NCBI GenBank assembly: GCA_015492755.1
Contig: WGEM01000450.1
Span: forward strand, 1-7,513
Direction: 5' to 3'
Length of the DNA: 7,513 nt
From: Gemmatimonadota bacterium
GTDB lineage: Bacteria; Gemmatimonadota; Gemmatimonadetes; Longimicrobiales; Gaopeijiaceae
In this document: positions 1 through 7,513 of the stretch, piece after piece
Numbering within the stretch: position 1 is the stretch's first letter
Layout of the letters: every line of letters starts with the position of its first letter
The notes under the pieces: model-generated
The model's database searches: none
Seen by the model: only the letters and a program-made list of their open reading frames with translations
Told to the model about the DNA's origin: nothing
Program-made: the position numbers and the translations under genes

Positions 1-877
1 CCTCGTCCACCTGTGCGTTGGAGAGGCGCAGCCGCGAGAGCACCTGGGCCGCCTCCCGCGGCTCCAGAGGCCGCAGGAGCGCCGCCAACCGCAAAAGCGG
101 CCACCCCGTGGGCAGCGCATCCACGTGCGCAAGCGCCTCCTTCCAGGCATCCGGACGCCCGGTGCGGAGCGCCTCCAGCTCCGGGTAGAGCACGGCCAGC
201 GCTCCGGATCGGGCATACAGATCCAGCGTCCTGGAGGGCGCGGAGTCCAGGTCCAGGGTCTTGAGGAGCTCGTCGCGGATCCGCTCGGCGGAGAGGCGAG
301 GGAGCTGGTCCACCGCCTCACACACCGCGGACCAGGTCTCGGGCTCGATCTCCAGCCCCAGGAGACCGGCAAAGCGCAGCGCCCGCAGCACCCTCAGATA
401 ATCCTCCCGGAATCGGGCTCGGGGATCGCCCACCGCCCGGAGCACCCCGCGTTCCAGGTCCTCCTTCCCGCCGAAGGGGTCGTACCACTCCTCCCGCAGC
501 GGGTGCCAGGCGACGGCATTGATGGTGAAGTCGCGGCGCGCCAGGTCTTCTTGCAGGGTGTCGGCGAACTCCACGACGGCGTGTCGCCCGTCGGTCTCCA
601 CGTCGCGGCGGAAGGTGGTCACCTCGTACATCGTCCCATCGCGGGCCAGCACGCCTACCGTGCCGTGCTCCACGCCGATGGGCACCGTCCTCCGGAAGAT
701 GCGGCGTACCTCACGGGGTCGGGCGTGGGTGGCCAGGTCCCAGTCGCCCGCGGGTCGGCCCGCCAGGACGTCCCGCACCGCGCCCCCCACCGCCCACGTC
801 TCATGGCCCGCGTCCTCCAGGGTGCGCACGATCCACCGCACCGCCGGCGGTGCCTGGGGCTTGACCGCGGAGTTCAC
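1..877 (-). CDS. cca: CCA-type tRNA nucleotidyltransferase (class II), 3' end cut off by window edge
   Basis: This enzyme adds or repairs the 3'-terminal CCA of tRNA in the cytoplasm using CTP and ATP. About 292 residues are visible and the C-terminus lies beyond base 1. The nucleotidyltransferase head is clear: GGAVRD at residues 31-36, the catalytic carboxylate pair D45 and D47, RRDFTINA at 114-121, the nucleobase-recognition motif EDxxR at 158-162, and ERIRDEL at 198-204. An HD-domain-like stretch follows, but where many relatives read LAALLHD this one reads LAALLRP near residues 264-270, so the metal-binding HD pair appears absent. I chose the GTG start at 877-875 because it overlaps the TGA of the SDR gene (GTGA) and leaves a normal lead-in to the GG motif. 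There is no clear Shine-Dalgarno site, so translation is probably coupled to the SDR gene. Class II enzymes include CCA-adding, CC-adding, A-adding and poly(A) polymerases, and sequence reading alone does not separate them securely. Confidence 0.93.
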   Translation of the reverse strand, partial: MNSAVKPQAPPAVRWIVRTLEDAGHETWAVGGAVRDVLAGRPAGDWDLATHARPREVRRIFRRTVPIGVEHGTVGVLARDGTMYEVTTFRRDVETDGRHAVVEFADTLQEDLARRDFTINAVAWHPLREEWYDPFGGKEDLERGVLRAVGDPRARFREDYLRVLRALRFAGLLGLEIEPETWSAVCEAVDQLPRLSAERIRDELLKTLDLDSAPSRTLDLYARSGALAVLYPELEALRTGRPDAWKEALAHVDALPTGWPLLRLAALLRPLEPREAAQVLSRLRLSNAQVDE

Positions 878-1638
878 CCGACGAGTACCGCGCCGCCGTT
901 GACGTTCATGATCTCTCCGGTGATGTGGCGGGCCAGCTCCGAGCAGAGGAAGACGATGGGGCCCGCCACGTCCTCCGGGCTCGCCACACGGCCCAACGGG
1001 ATGGTGGCGGCGATTAGCTCCAGTCCTCCGTCGGCGTAGGCCGACGCCGACATCTCGGTGTCGATCCACCCCGGCGCCACGCAGTTGACGGTGATCCCCC
1101 GCGGGGCCAGCTCCACGCAGACCCCCTTCACGAAGGAGATCATGGCGCCCTTGGTGGCGGCGTAGTCGGCGTGAAACGCCTCGCCCCGCTGCCCCGCGGT
1201 GCTCCCCACCAGCACCACCCGGCCGTCGTCGCGCATCATCCGGGCCGCCTCCCTGCAGCAGTAGAAGACCGAGTGGAGGTTGGCGTCCATGGTGCGGTGC
1301 CAGCGCTCATCGCTCATCTCCGACACCGGGACGTCCTCCGGCGGCCAGATCCCGTGGTTGCCCACGAAGATGTCCAGCCCGCCCCACCGCTCCTCCACCG
1401 CGGCGAAGAAGCCCCGCACGGCGGCGGGATCCGCCAGGTCGCCTCCGTAGGTCCACGCCTCACCTCCCGCGGCGCGGATTTCCTCCGCCACGGCCTCGGC
1501 GTCCTCCGCCCGGCTCCGGTAGGCCACCACCACCGCCGCCCCCGCCTCCGCCAGCATCAACGCCGTGGCGCGCCCCACGCCGCGGGACGCGCCCGTCACC
1601 ACCGCCTGCTTTCCACTGAGATCCATCAGCCTACTCAT
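874..1638 (-). CDS. Short-chain dehydrogenase/reductase, FabG-like (classical SDR)
   Basis: This is a 254-residue NAD(P)H-dependent oxidoreductase with a Rossmann fold, probably a soluble tetramer by analogy with its family. Visible motifs are the dinucleotide loop TGASRGVG (15-22), D68 after beta-strand 3, and the full catalytic tetrad N120, S146, Y159 and K163. P189-G190 follows, and the C-terminal stretch NVNGGAVLVG is typical. R41 at the end of beta-strand 2 favours NADPH. The conserved NNAG motif is replaced by GNHG (residues 93-96), which is unusual. The length fits classical SDRs (about 250). An upstream in-frame ATG at 1689 exists, but the ATG at 1638 is preferred: it overlaps the gmhA stop (ATGA) and has AGGAGG seven bases upstream. 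The substrate is unknown. FabG (3-oxoacyl-ACP reductase) is the nearest family label, but a lone copy in this context and the altered NNAG make a sugar or other small-molecule reductase equally possible. Confidence 0.93.
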   Translation of the reverse strand: MSRLMDLSGKQAVVTGASRGVGRATALMLAEAGAAVVVAYRSRAEDAEAVAEEIRAAGGEAWTYGGDLADPAAVRGFFAAVEERWGGLDIFVGNHGIWPPEDVPVSEMSDERWHRTMDANLHSVFYCCREAARMMRDDGRVVLVGSTAGQRGEAFHADYAATKGAMISFVKGVCVELAPRGITVNCVAPGWIDTEMSASAYADGGLELIAATIPLGRVASPEDVAGPIVFLCSELARHITGEIMNVNGGAVLVG

Positions 1639-2240
1639 GCGTTCTCCTCCTCGCCCGGGGATGCGAAGATCCGGTCTGCCAGCTCGCACACCACGTGTCC
1701 GATGGCCAGGTGCAGCTCCTGCGCCCGCGCGGTGGAGTCGGTGGGCACCACGACGGCGAAATCCACCTCGTGGCGCAGTGCGCCGCCCCCCTTGGCCAGG
1801 AGCGCCACCGTTCGGACGCCCGCCGCCCGGGCGACCCGGGCGGCCTCCAGCAGATTGGGTGAGTTTCCGCTGGTGGAATGGAGCACCAGGAGGTCGCCCG
1901 GACGGCCCAGCGCCTCCACCTGACGGGCGAAGACCGTCTCAAATCCGTAGTCGTTGGCGCCGGCGGTGAGGAGCGACGTGTCGGTGGTGAGCGCCACCGC
2001 CGGGAGCGCCCGGCGTTCCCGGGCGAAGCGCACCACGTACTCCGTCGCCAGGTGCTGCGCGTCGGCGGCGGAGCCCCCGTTTCCGCAGAACATGACCTTC
2101 CCCCCCCCGGCGATGGCGGAGATGACGTACCCGGCCAGCGTGGCGACGGCCCCGGCGTGTGCGTCCGCCACCTCCTCCACCACGCGGTGCAGTTCGGAGA
2201 GGTGCTCCCGCACCGTGTCCGCGGCGGCGATGGGATCCAT
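1635..2240 (-). CDS. gmhA: Phosphoheptose isomerase (sedoheptulose 7-phosphate isomerase), SIS domain
   Basis: GmhA converts sedoheptulose 7-phosphate to D-glycero-D-manno-heptose 7-phosphate, the first step to nucleotide-activated heptose for LPS core, S-layer or capsule glycans. The product has 201 residues, close to the family norm of about 195. It is a single SIS domain with the sugar-phosphate loops CGNGGS (52-57) and STSGN (122-126). The residues expected to bind zinc and do catalysis are in place: H63 and E67 in AQHLATE, then Q174 and H182 with the same eight-residue spacing as Q172 and H180 of the E. coli enzyme. The start at 2240 is chosen because AGGAGG lies five bases upstream. An ATG 18 bases earlier (2258) is in frame but has only a weak site. 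The gene overlaps the SDR start by ATGA. Neither gmhB nor hldE/hddA is in the window. A DiaA-type SIS protein is the main alternative, but the complete active site argues for GmhA. Confidence 0.92.
   Translation of the reverse strand: MDPIAAADTVREHLSELHRVVEEVADAHAGAVATLAGYVISAIAGGGKVMFCGNGGSAADAQHLATEYVVRFARERRALPAVALTTDTSLLTAGANDYGFETVFARQVEALGRPGDLLVLHSTSGNSPNLLEAARVARAAGVRTVALLAKGGGALRHEVDFAVVVPTDSTARAQELHLAIGHVVCELADRIFASPGEEENA
1646..1651 (-). promoter_or_regulatory. Shine-Dalgarno site of the SDR gene inside the end of gmhA
   Basis: AGGAGG lies seven bases before the ATG at 1638, within the last codons of gmhA (the Glu-Glu-Glu-Asn stretch). It supports the short SDR start over the longer in-frame ATG at 1689 and allows re-initiation at the ATGA overlap. 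Confidence 0.75.
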
Positions 2241-2245
2241 CCGCT

Positions 2246-2251
2246 CCTCCT
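2246..2251 (-). promoter_or_regulatory. Shine-Dalgarno site deciding the gmhA start
   Basis: AGGAGG reads on the minus strand five bases before the ATG at 2240. It is the strongest and best placed ribosome binding site in the window and selects this ATG over the in-frame ATG at 2258. It also shows that gmhA can be translated independently of the upstream phosphatase gene. Confidence 0.8.
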
Positions 2252-2270
2252 GATTCATCGGTCCGTGGGC

Positions 2271-2290
2271 CACCCGGCGTCCTCCGGGTG
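2271..2290 (-). repeat. Perfect 7-bp inverted repeat (hairpin) in the phosphatase/gmhA gap
   Basis: CACCCGG and CCGGGTG flank a six-base loop, starting three bases beyond the phosphatase stop codon. No T-run follows on the minus strand, so it is a poor intrinsic terminator. It sits in the only non-overlapping junction of the operon. A role in mRNA processing, 3'-end protection or partial attenuation is possible but inferred. Confidence 0.6.
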
Positions 2291-2293
2291 CCG

Positions 2294-3112
2294 TCAGCGC
2301 AGTATCCCTTTCAGCTTCGCCAAAAGCCCCTTCTCCGCACGGAGGAGCGGCACGGGAAGCGGCGGTTCGTCCCTCAGGAGGCGGGAGGGGTTCGTCACGC
2401 AGAGGGCTCCCAGCGCCTCCGACGCACCCCCCTCCTCCAGGTGCGCGGCCAGCTCCTTGAAGTAGATCTTCATGGTGGGCTGGCCGTGGAAATCGCTGGC
2501 AAGATAGTCCGCCCACCCCCGCTCCAGCACGTGCTCCGCCACCTGCCGCGCCACGGCTCCGTAGCGTCCGAAGAGCGAGCCGTAGTTCACCTGGAGATGG
2601 GCCCCGGCCTCACGCCACTCCCGCAGGATCCCGGCGTGGCGCTCCACACCGATGTAGCGCTCGGGATGCGCGATGACGGGCCGGTATCCGTCCCGGACGA
2701 TCCGCTCGATGACCTGCACGGTGCCCGGCGGGATCTGCAGACGGGGCCACTCCACCAGGACGAACGAAGTGCCCGCCATCCGCACACGGGGATCCGAGAA
2801 GTCCACATCGGGCACGTCCAGCATGATCTCGTGCCCCCGCTCGAAACGTACCTCGGGAAAGTGCTCCGCCACCGCCGCGCGCGCCTCCCGGAAGGCGGCG
2901 TCCACCTCCGAGAGGCGCGCGTCCAGCGCCTCGGGCTCCAGCGTCAGGCTACCGTCCAGGTGGGGCGTGGTGAGGATCTTGCGGATCCCCAGCCGGGTCA
3001 TGCGCTCCACCGAGTCCAGGGTGTCGTCCAGCGTCCCGGCACCGTCGTCCACACCCGGCACCAGGTGGTTGTGGATGTCGCAGTACGCGCCGGGGTCCGG
3101 ATCGGAGATCAT
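2294..3112 (-). CDS. PHP-domain phosphatase of the CpsB/CapC/YwqE family (putative protein-tyrosine phosphatase)
   Basis: The product has 272 residues and forms one PHP metal-dependent phosphoesterase domain. The metal ligands expected for the family are visible in order: DIHNH (H14, H16) followed by PGVDDGA (D22, D23), TPH (H51), GHE (E95), IAHPERY (H149) and SDFH (D207, H209). The DIHxHxxPGxDDGA start and the AHPERY motif match the CpsB/YwqE branch, whose known members dephosphorylate tyrosine kinases (BY-kinases) that control capsule or exopolysaccharide export. No signal peptide or membrane segment is seen, so a cytoplasmic enzyme is expected. The start ATG (3112-3110) overlaps the stop of the 100-residue gene by ATGA; upstream there is only a weak GAGAG. 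The C-terminus from about residue 248 is basic and probably an extension beyond the core. No partner BY-kinase is in the window, so the true substrate is unproven; histidinol-phosphatase is a less likely alternative. Confidence 0.85.
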   Translation of the reverse strand: MISDPDPGAYCDIHNHLVPGVDDGAGTLDDTLDSVERMTRLGIRKILTTPHLDGSLTLEPEALDARLSEVDAAFREARAAVAEHFPEVRFERGHEIMLDVPDVDFSDPRVRMAGTSFVLVEWPRLQIPPGTVQVIERIVRDGYRPVIAHPERYIGVERHAGILREWREAGAHLQVNYGSLFGRYGAVARQVAEHVLERGWADYLASDFHGQPTMKIYFKELAAHLEEGGASEALGALCVTNPSRLLRDEPPLPVPLLRAEKGLLAKLKGILR

Positions 3113-3407
3113 GGCTCTCGGAAACCGCCCCCCGCCACGGCGTGGAGGATCTCATTCCAGAGCGGCACGGGATCCTCCGCTTCCAGAGCCGCTTCGCAGG
3201 CGTAGGTGATGAGCGCGTCGGCCGCCAGGAGGTGGAACGCGGCGTCTCGTTGACGCCCCGGAAGCGCCAGCGCTCGATCCAGCGCGGTGAGCCCCGCGTC
3301 GCGGAGCGCCCGCAACCGGTCCGTACCGCCCGCATCCCTCGGAAGCCAGGGGCCCAGGTCCATGGGCGGGGTGGGGCGCCGTCCCGCCAGCCACGCGTCG
3401 AGCCCGC

Positions 3408-3411
<4 letters not shown>
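3109..3411 (-). CDS. Hypothetical 100-residue protein, translationally coupled to alaS
   Basis: I do not recognise this family. The gene is supported by its place: its ATG overlaps the alaS TGA (ATGA at 3408-3411), a GGAGG lies three bases before the ATG, and its TGA overlaps the ATG of the phosphatase gene. The reading frame is open throughout. The protein starts MSGLDAWLAGRRP, has a proline-rich N-terminal part with PWLP at 21-24, then two predicted helical blocks (about 31-50 and 55-80, the second rich in Ala, Leu and acidic residues with a single Cys72), and ends with a Trp-containing segment and a Gly-rich tail. There is no signal peptide, convincing membrane span, Cys-pair metal site or known catalytic motif. 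An all-helical small cytoplasmic protein is likely. An in-frame ATG further upstream at 3693 would extend it across alaS and is implausible. Function is unknown. Confidence 0.75.
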
Positions 3412-6047
<2,636 letters not shown>

Positions 6048-6087
6048 GGCATCGAGAGCGCAGGATTGCCGCTGCCGGAACGGGAGA

Positions 6088-6115
6088 AACGTAACAGGTC
6101 CCGCGCGAAAATCAG
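6088..6115 (-). promoter_or_regulatory. Candidate promoter of the alaS operon (extended -10)
   Basis: On the minus strand an extended -10 of the form TGT-TACGTT covers 6096-6088, with a poor -35 (CTGATT, 6115-6110) 16 bases upstream. It would give a start near 6081 and a leader of about 34 bases. Only the key -10 positions (T, A, final T) and the TG extension match sigma70 consensus, so this is a weak call. It resembles the recA -10 candidate (both carry CTGT, TAC and TT in order). Confidence 0.3.
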
Positions 6116-6119
6116 CGGA

Positions 6120-6214
6120 TCAGCCGGCGGACCGCCCGGCGGGTCGCCACCTTCCGACGCCGGCCGCCGCCGGATCCGCGGCGCGCCCGCCCACCCGGCT
6201 CCGGCGCCGCGCCG
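6120..6214 (-). other. GC-rich inverted repeats after recA, possible terminator region
   Basis: Just beyond the recA stop, CGCGGCGC (6211-6204) can pair with GCGCCGCG (6184-6177) around a 19-base loop, an 8-bp stem. Further on, GCCGG and CCGGC (about 6138-6121) form a second short stem, and TTTT appears about 11 bases later. The lack of an immediate T-run means a classical intrinsic terminator is not shown. No open gene is convincing here, and recX, often found between recA and alaS, is not present. Confidence 0.35.
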
Positions 6215-7294
6215 TCAGGCCTCGCCGCCGGCCTCCACCTCGGGGGCTTCCGCCTCCGCCGCCGGCGCGGGAAGCCCCAGGGCCTCACGCAGGCGGGTCT
6301 CGATCTCGACGGCGATGTCGGGGTTCTCGGCGAGGAACTGCTTCGAATTCTCCTTCCCCTGCCCCAGGCGCAGGTCGCCGTAGGAGAACCACGAACCCGA
6401 TTTGTCCACGATGTTGTGCTCCACACCCAGGTCGATGAGCAGCCCCGTGTGGCTGATCCCCTCGTTGTACTGGATGTCGAACTCGGCCTGCCGGAAGGGT
6501 GGCGCGCACTTGTTCTTCACCACCTTCACCCGGGTGCGGTTCCCCACCACGTCCTGGCCGTCCTTGATGGCTCCGATCCGCCGGATGTCCAGGCGCACCG
6601 ACGCGTAGAACTTGAGCGCTCGGCCGCCGGAGGTGGTCTCGGGACTCCCGAACATCACGCCCACCTTCTCGCGGATCTGATTGGTGAAGATCACGGCGGT
6701 GTTGGAGCGGTTCACCGCTCCGGTGAGCTTGCGCAGCGCCTGGCTCATGAGGCGCGCCTGAAGCCCCACGTGGGAGTCGCCCATCTCGCCCTCGATCTCC
6801 GCCCGGGGGACCAGGGCGGCCACCGAGTCGATGACCACCACGTCCACGGCGTTGCTGCGGATGAGTACCTCGGCGATTTCCAGCGCCTGTTCGCCGGTGT
6901 CGGGCTGCGAGACCAGGAGGTTGTCCACGTCCACACCCAGCTTCCTGGCGTAGGTCACGTCCAGCGCGTGCTCGGCGTCGATGAACGCGGCGATCCCGCC
7001 CTGGCGCTGCGCGTTGGCGATGACGTGGAGGCAGATGGTGGTCTTACCGGACGATTCGGGGCCGTAGATCTCGCTGATCCGCCCCCGGGGAATCCCGCCA
7101 ATGCCGATGGCGGCGTCCAGGTTCAGCGCACCGGTGGGGATGGCCTCGATGCGCATGGAGAGCTGGTCCGCCCCCATGCGCATGATGGCGCCCTTCCCGT
7201 AGGAGCGCTCGATCTGGGTGAGGGCGGTGTCCAGCGCCTTGCGCTTCTGCTCGTTCATCTTGTCGGTCTGGTCGCTCATCTGGGCCGTCGCCAT
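6215..7294 (-). CDS. recA: Recombinase RecA
   Basis: RecA forms ATP-dependent filaments on single-stranded DNA, drives homologous recombination and triggers LexA self-cleavage. The product has 359 residues (E. coli 353). Seen in order: the N-terminal helix with [17 protein letters not shown] (19-35), Walker [10 protein letters not shown] (78-86, K84 and T85), FIDAEHALD with catalytic E108, Walker B VVVIDS (152-157), the L2 region starting at TNQIREK (N205, Q206) and running through GSPETTSGG, and an acidic, Ala/Glu-rich C-terminal tail (343-359) typical of the family. There is no intein. The ATG at 7294 is chosen because GGAGG lies four bases upstream; the in-frame ATGs at 7279 and 7258 have no such site, and the longer frame up to 7510 lies in non-coding leader. 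It is separated from alaS by 167 bp and probably is its own unit, though read-through into alaS is possible. Confidence 0.99.
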   Translation of the reverse strand: MATAQMSDQTDKMNEQKRKALDTALTQIERSYGKGAIMRMGADQLSMRIEAIPTGALNLDAAIGIGGIPRGRISEIYGPESSGKTTICLHVIANAQRQGGIAAFIDAEHALDVTYARKLGVDVDNLLVSQPDTGEQALEIAEVLIRSNAVDVVVIDSVAALVPRAEIEGEMGDSHVGLQARLMSQALRKLTGAVNRSNTAVIFTNQIREKVGVMFGSPETTSGGRALKFYASVRLDIRRIGAIKDGQDVVGNRTRVKVVKNKCAPPFRQAEFDIQYNEGISHTGLLIDLGVEHNIVDKSGSWFSYGDLRLGQGKENSKQFLAENPDIAVEIETRLREALGLPAPAAEAEAPEVEAGGEA

Positions 7295-7298
7295 CGAT

Positions 7299-7303
7299 CC
7301 TCC
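7299..7303 (-). promoter_or_regulatory. Shine-Dalgarno site deciding the recA start
   Basis: GGAGG on the minus strand lies four bases before the ATG at 7294. It favours this start over the in-frame ATGs 15 and 36 bases downstream. Confidence 0.7.
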
Positions 7304-7313
7304 GTCCGGTGAG

Positions 7314-7328
7314 CCCCGAATCTCGGGG
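7314..7328 (-). repeat. 6-bp inverted repeat in the recA leader
   Basis: CCCCGA and TCGGGG flank a three-base spacer about 20 bases upstream of the recA ATG and 10 bases upstream of its ribosome binding site. If the promoter candidate at 7340-7367 is right, this is transcribed and could form a small leader hairpin; as DNA it could instead be a protein-binding dyad. No function is shown. Confidence 0.45.
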
Positions 7329-7339
7329 GTTGATGCCTC

Positions 7340-7367
7340 AAAGTACAGAACCCGAAGAGAATGCGAA
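7340..7367 (-). promoter_or_regulatory. Candidate recA promoter
   Basis: On the minus strand TTCGCA (7367-7362, 4 of 6 with the -35 consensus) lies 16 bases before TACTTT (7345-7340, matching the key first, second and last -10 positions). The region is clearly more AT-rich than its surroundings. A start near 7333 would give a leader of about 39 bases. Sigma70 type is assumed. Confidence 0.35.
7348..7362 (-). promoter_or_regulatory. Possible LexA-like box (ATTC-N7-GTTC) before recA
   Basis: The minus strand reads ATTC, seven bases, GTTC, differing at one of eight positions from the GTTC-N7-GTTC SOS box known from Alphaproteobacteria. It lies between the candidate -35 and -10, where a repressor would block RNA polymerase. 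It is part of a longer direct repeat, TTCGCATTC and TTCGGGTTC, with an 11-bp period. The LexA motif of this organism is unknown, so the match could be chance. Confidence 0.3.
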
Positions 7368-7513
7368 AGTCCCCGCGACGGGTCCGCCGCCGTGGTCCGG
7401 GATCCTGTCCCCGCACGATGCGCCCCGTGGCCGGGCGGCGCCATGGCGCAGACGGACGCCGCGCCGCCTCCTCCGGGCCGCCACGCTTGCGCAGCCCCCG
7501 CTCCGGGCAAGAG
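7368..7513. other. Non-coding GC-rich region upstream of the recA promoter
   Basis: No convincing gene is visible on either strand. The open frame that continues upstream from recA is Gly/Ala/Pro/Arg-rich with no recognisable domain and no supported start. A perfect 12-bp palindrome, GCGCCATGGCGC, lies at 7438-7449. It may belong to the terminator of a gene beyond the right edge, but that cannot be judged here. Confidence 0.4.

Noticed and set aside
125..1039. 304-codon plus-strand open frame across the cca and SDR genes
   Set aside because: It runs antisense through two genes with clear catalytic motifs and has no domain of its own.
2241..2516. N-terminal extension of gmhA up to an ATG at 2516
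   Set aside because: The extra 92 residues overlap the phosphatase gene in another frame, are low-complexity, and would make GmhA far longer than its family; AGGAGG marks the start at 2240.
2294..3112. PHP protein as histidinol-phosphatase or a DNA polymerase PHP domain
   Set aside because: The PGxDDGA and AHPERY motifs fit the CpsB/YwqE branch better, no his genes are near, and the protein is too short for a polymerase.
6120..6214. Firm intrinsic terminator for recA
   Set aside because: Stems are present but no T-run follows directly; GC-rich DNA forms such stems by chance, so it is listed only as a possible region.
6416..7312. 298-codon plus-strand open frame antisense to recA
   Set aside because: It is a shadow of recA; composition is His/Val/Gly-rich and without motifs.
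7438..7449. 12-bp perfect palindrome GCGCCATGGCGC as a regulatory site
   Set aside because: Single copy, GC-rich and far from the promoter; no support for a function.
7295..7510. 72-residue N-terminal extension of recA
   Set aside because: The extra sequence has no RecA similarity and covers the likely promoter and ribosome site; the family length fits the 7294 start.

Overview
The window is about 7.5 kb of GC-rich bacterial chromosome with seven protein genes, all on the minus strand and so transcribed from high to low coordinates. In transcription order they are recA, alaS, a 100-residue unknown gene, a CpsB/YwqE-type PHP phosphatase, gmhA, a short-chain dehydrogenase/reductase (SDR) gene, and a CCA-type tRNA nucleotidyltransferase gene that runs off the left edge. 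The families are housekeeping ones. The strong GC bias in third codon positions, a GmhA with all active-site residues, and the capsule/exopolysaccharide-type phosphatase suggest a high-GC, probably Gram-negative bacterium. Gemmatimonadota or a similar deep-branching phylum is possible, but that is an inference and not shown by the sequence.

Right part (6215-7513): recA with a non-coding leader of about 220 bp upstream. The leader holds a plausible but weak promoter, a direct repeat close to the alphaproteobacterial GTTC-N7-GTTC type of LexA box, and a 6-bp inverted repeat just upstream of the ribosome binding site. Between recA and alaS (6048-6214) there is no gene and no recX. This gap holds GC-rich inverted repeats just after recA and a weak extended -10 promoter candidate for the downstream genes.

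Centre and left (1-6047): a compact six-gene block that is very probably one operon. Four of its five junctions are 4-base stop/start overlaps: ATGA at 3408-3411, 3109-3112 and 1635-1638, and GTGA at 874-877. The exception is the phosphatase/gmhA junction, where a 53-bp gap contains a perfect 7-bp hairpin and then the strongest Shine-Dalgarno site in the window.

Functionally the block joins two tRNA genes (alanyl-tRNA charging and 3'-CCA addition) with genes of surface-sugar or heptose metabolism (GmhA and perhaps the PHP phosphatase and SDR). I see no dramatic new system. The points most worth following are the unknown 100-residue protein coupled to alaS, the altered NNAG motif of the SDR, the CCA enzyme's missing HD pair, and the possible LexA-like box before recA. 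No CDS-free stretch is longer than 300 bp, and I see no tRNA, rRNA, CRISPR array or mobile element.
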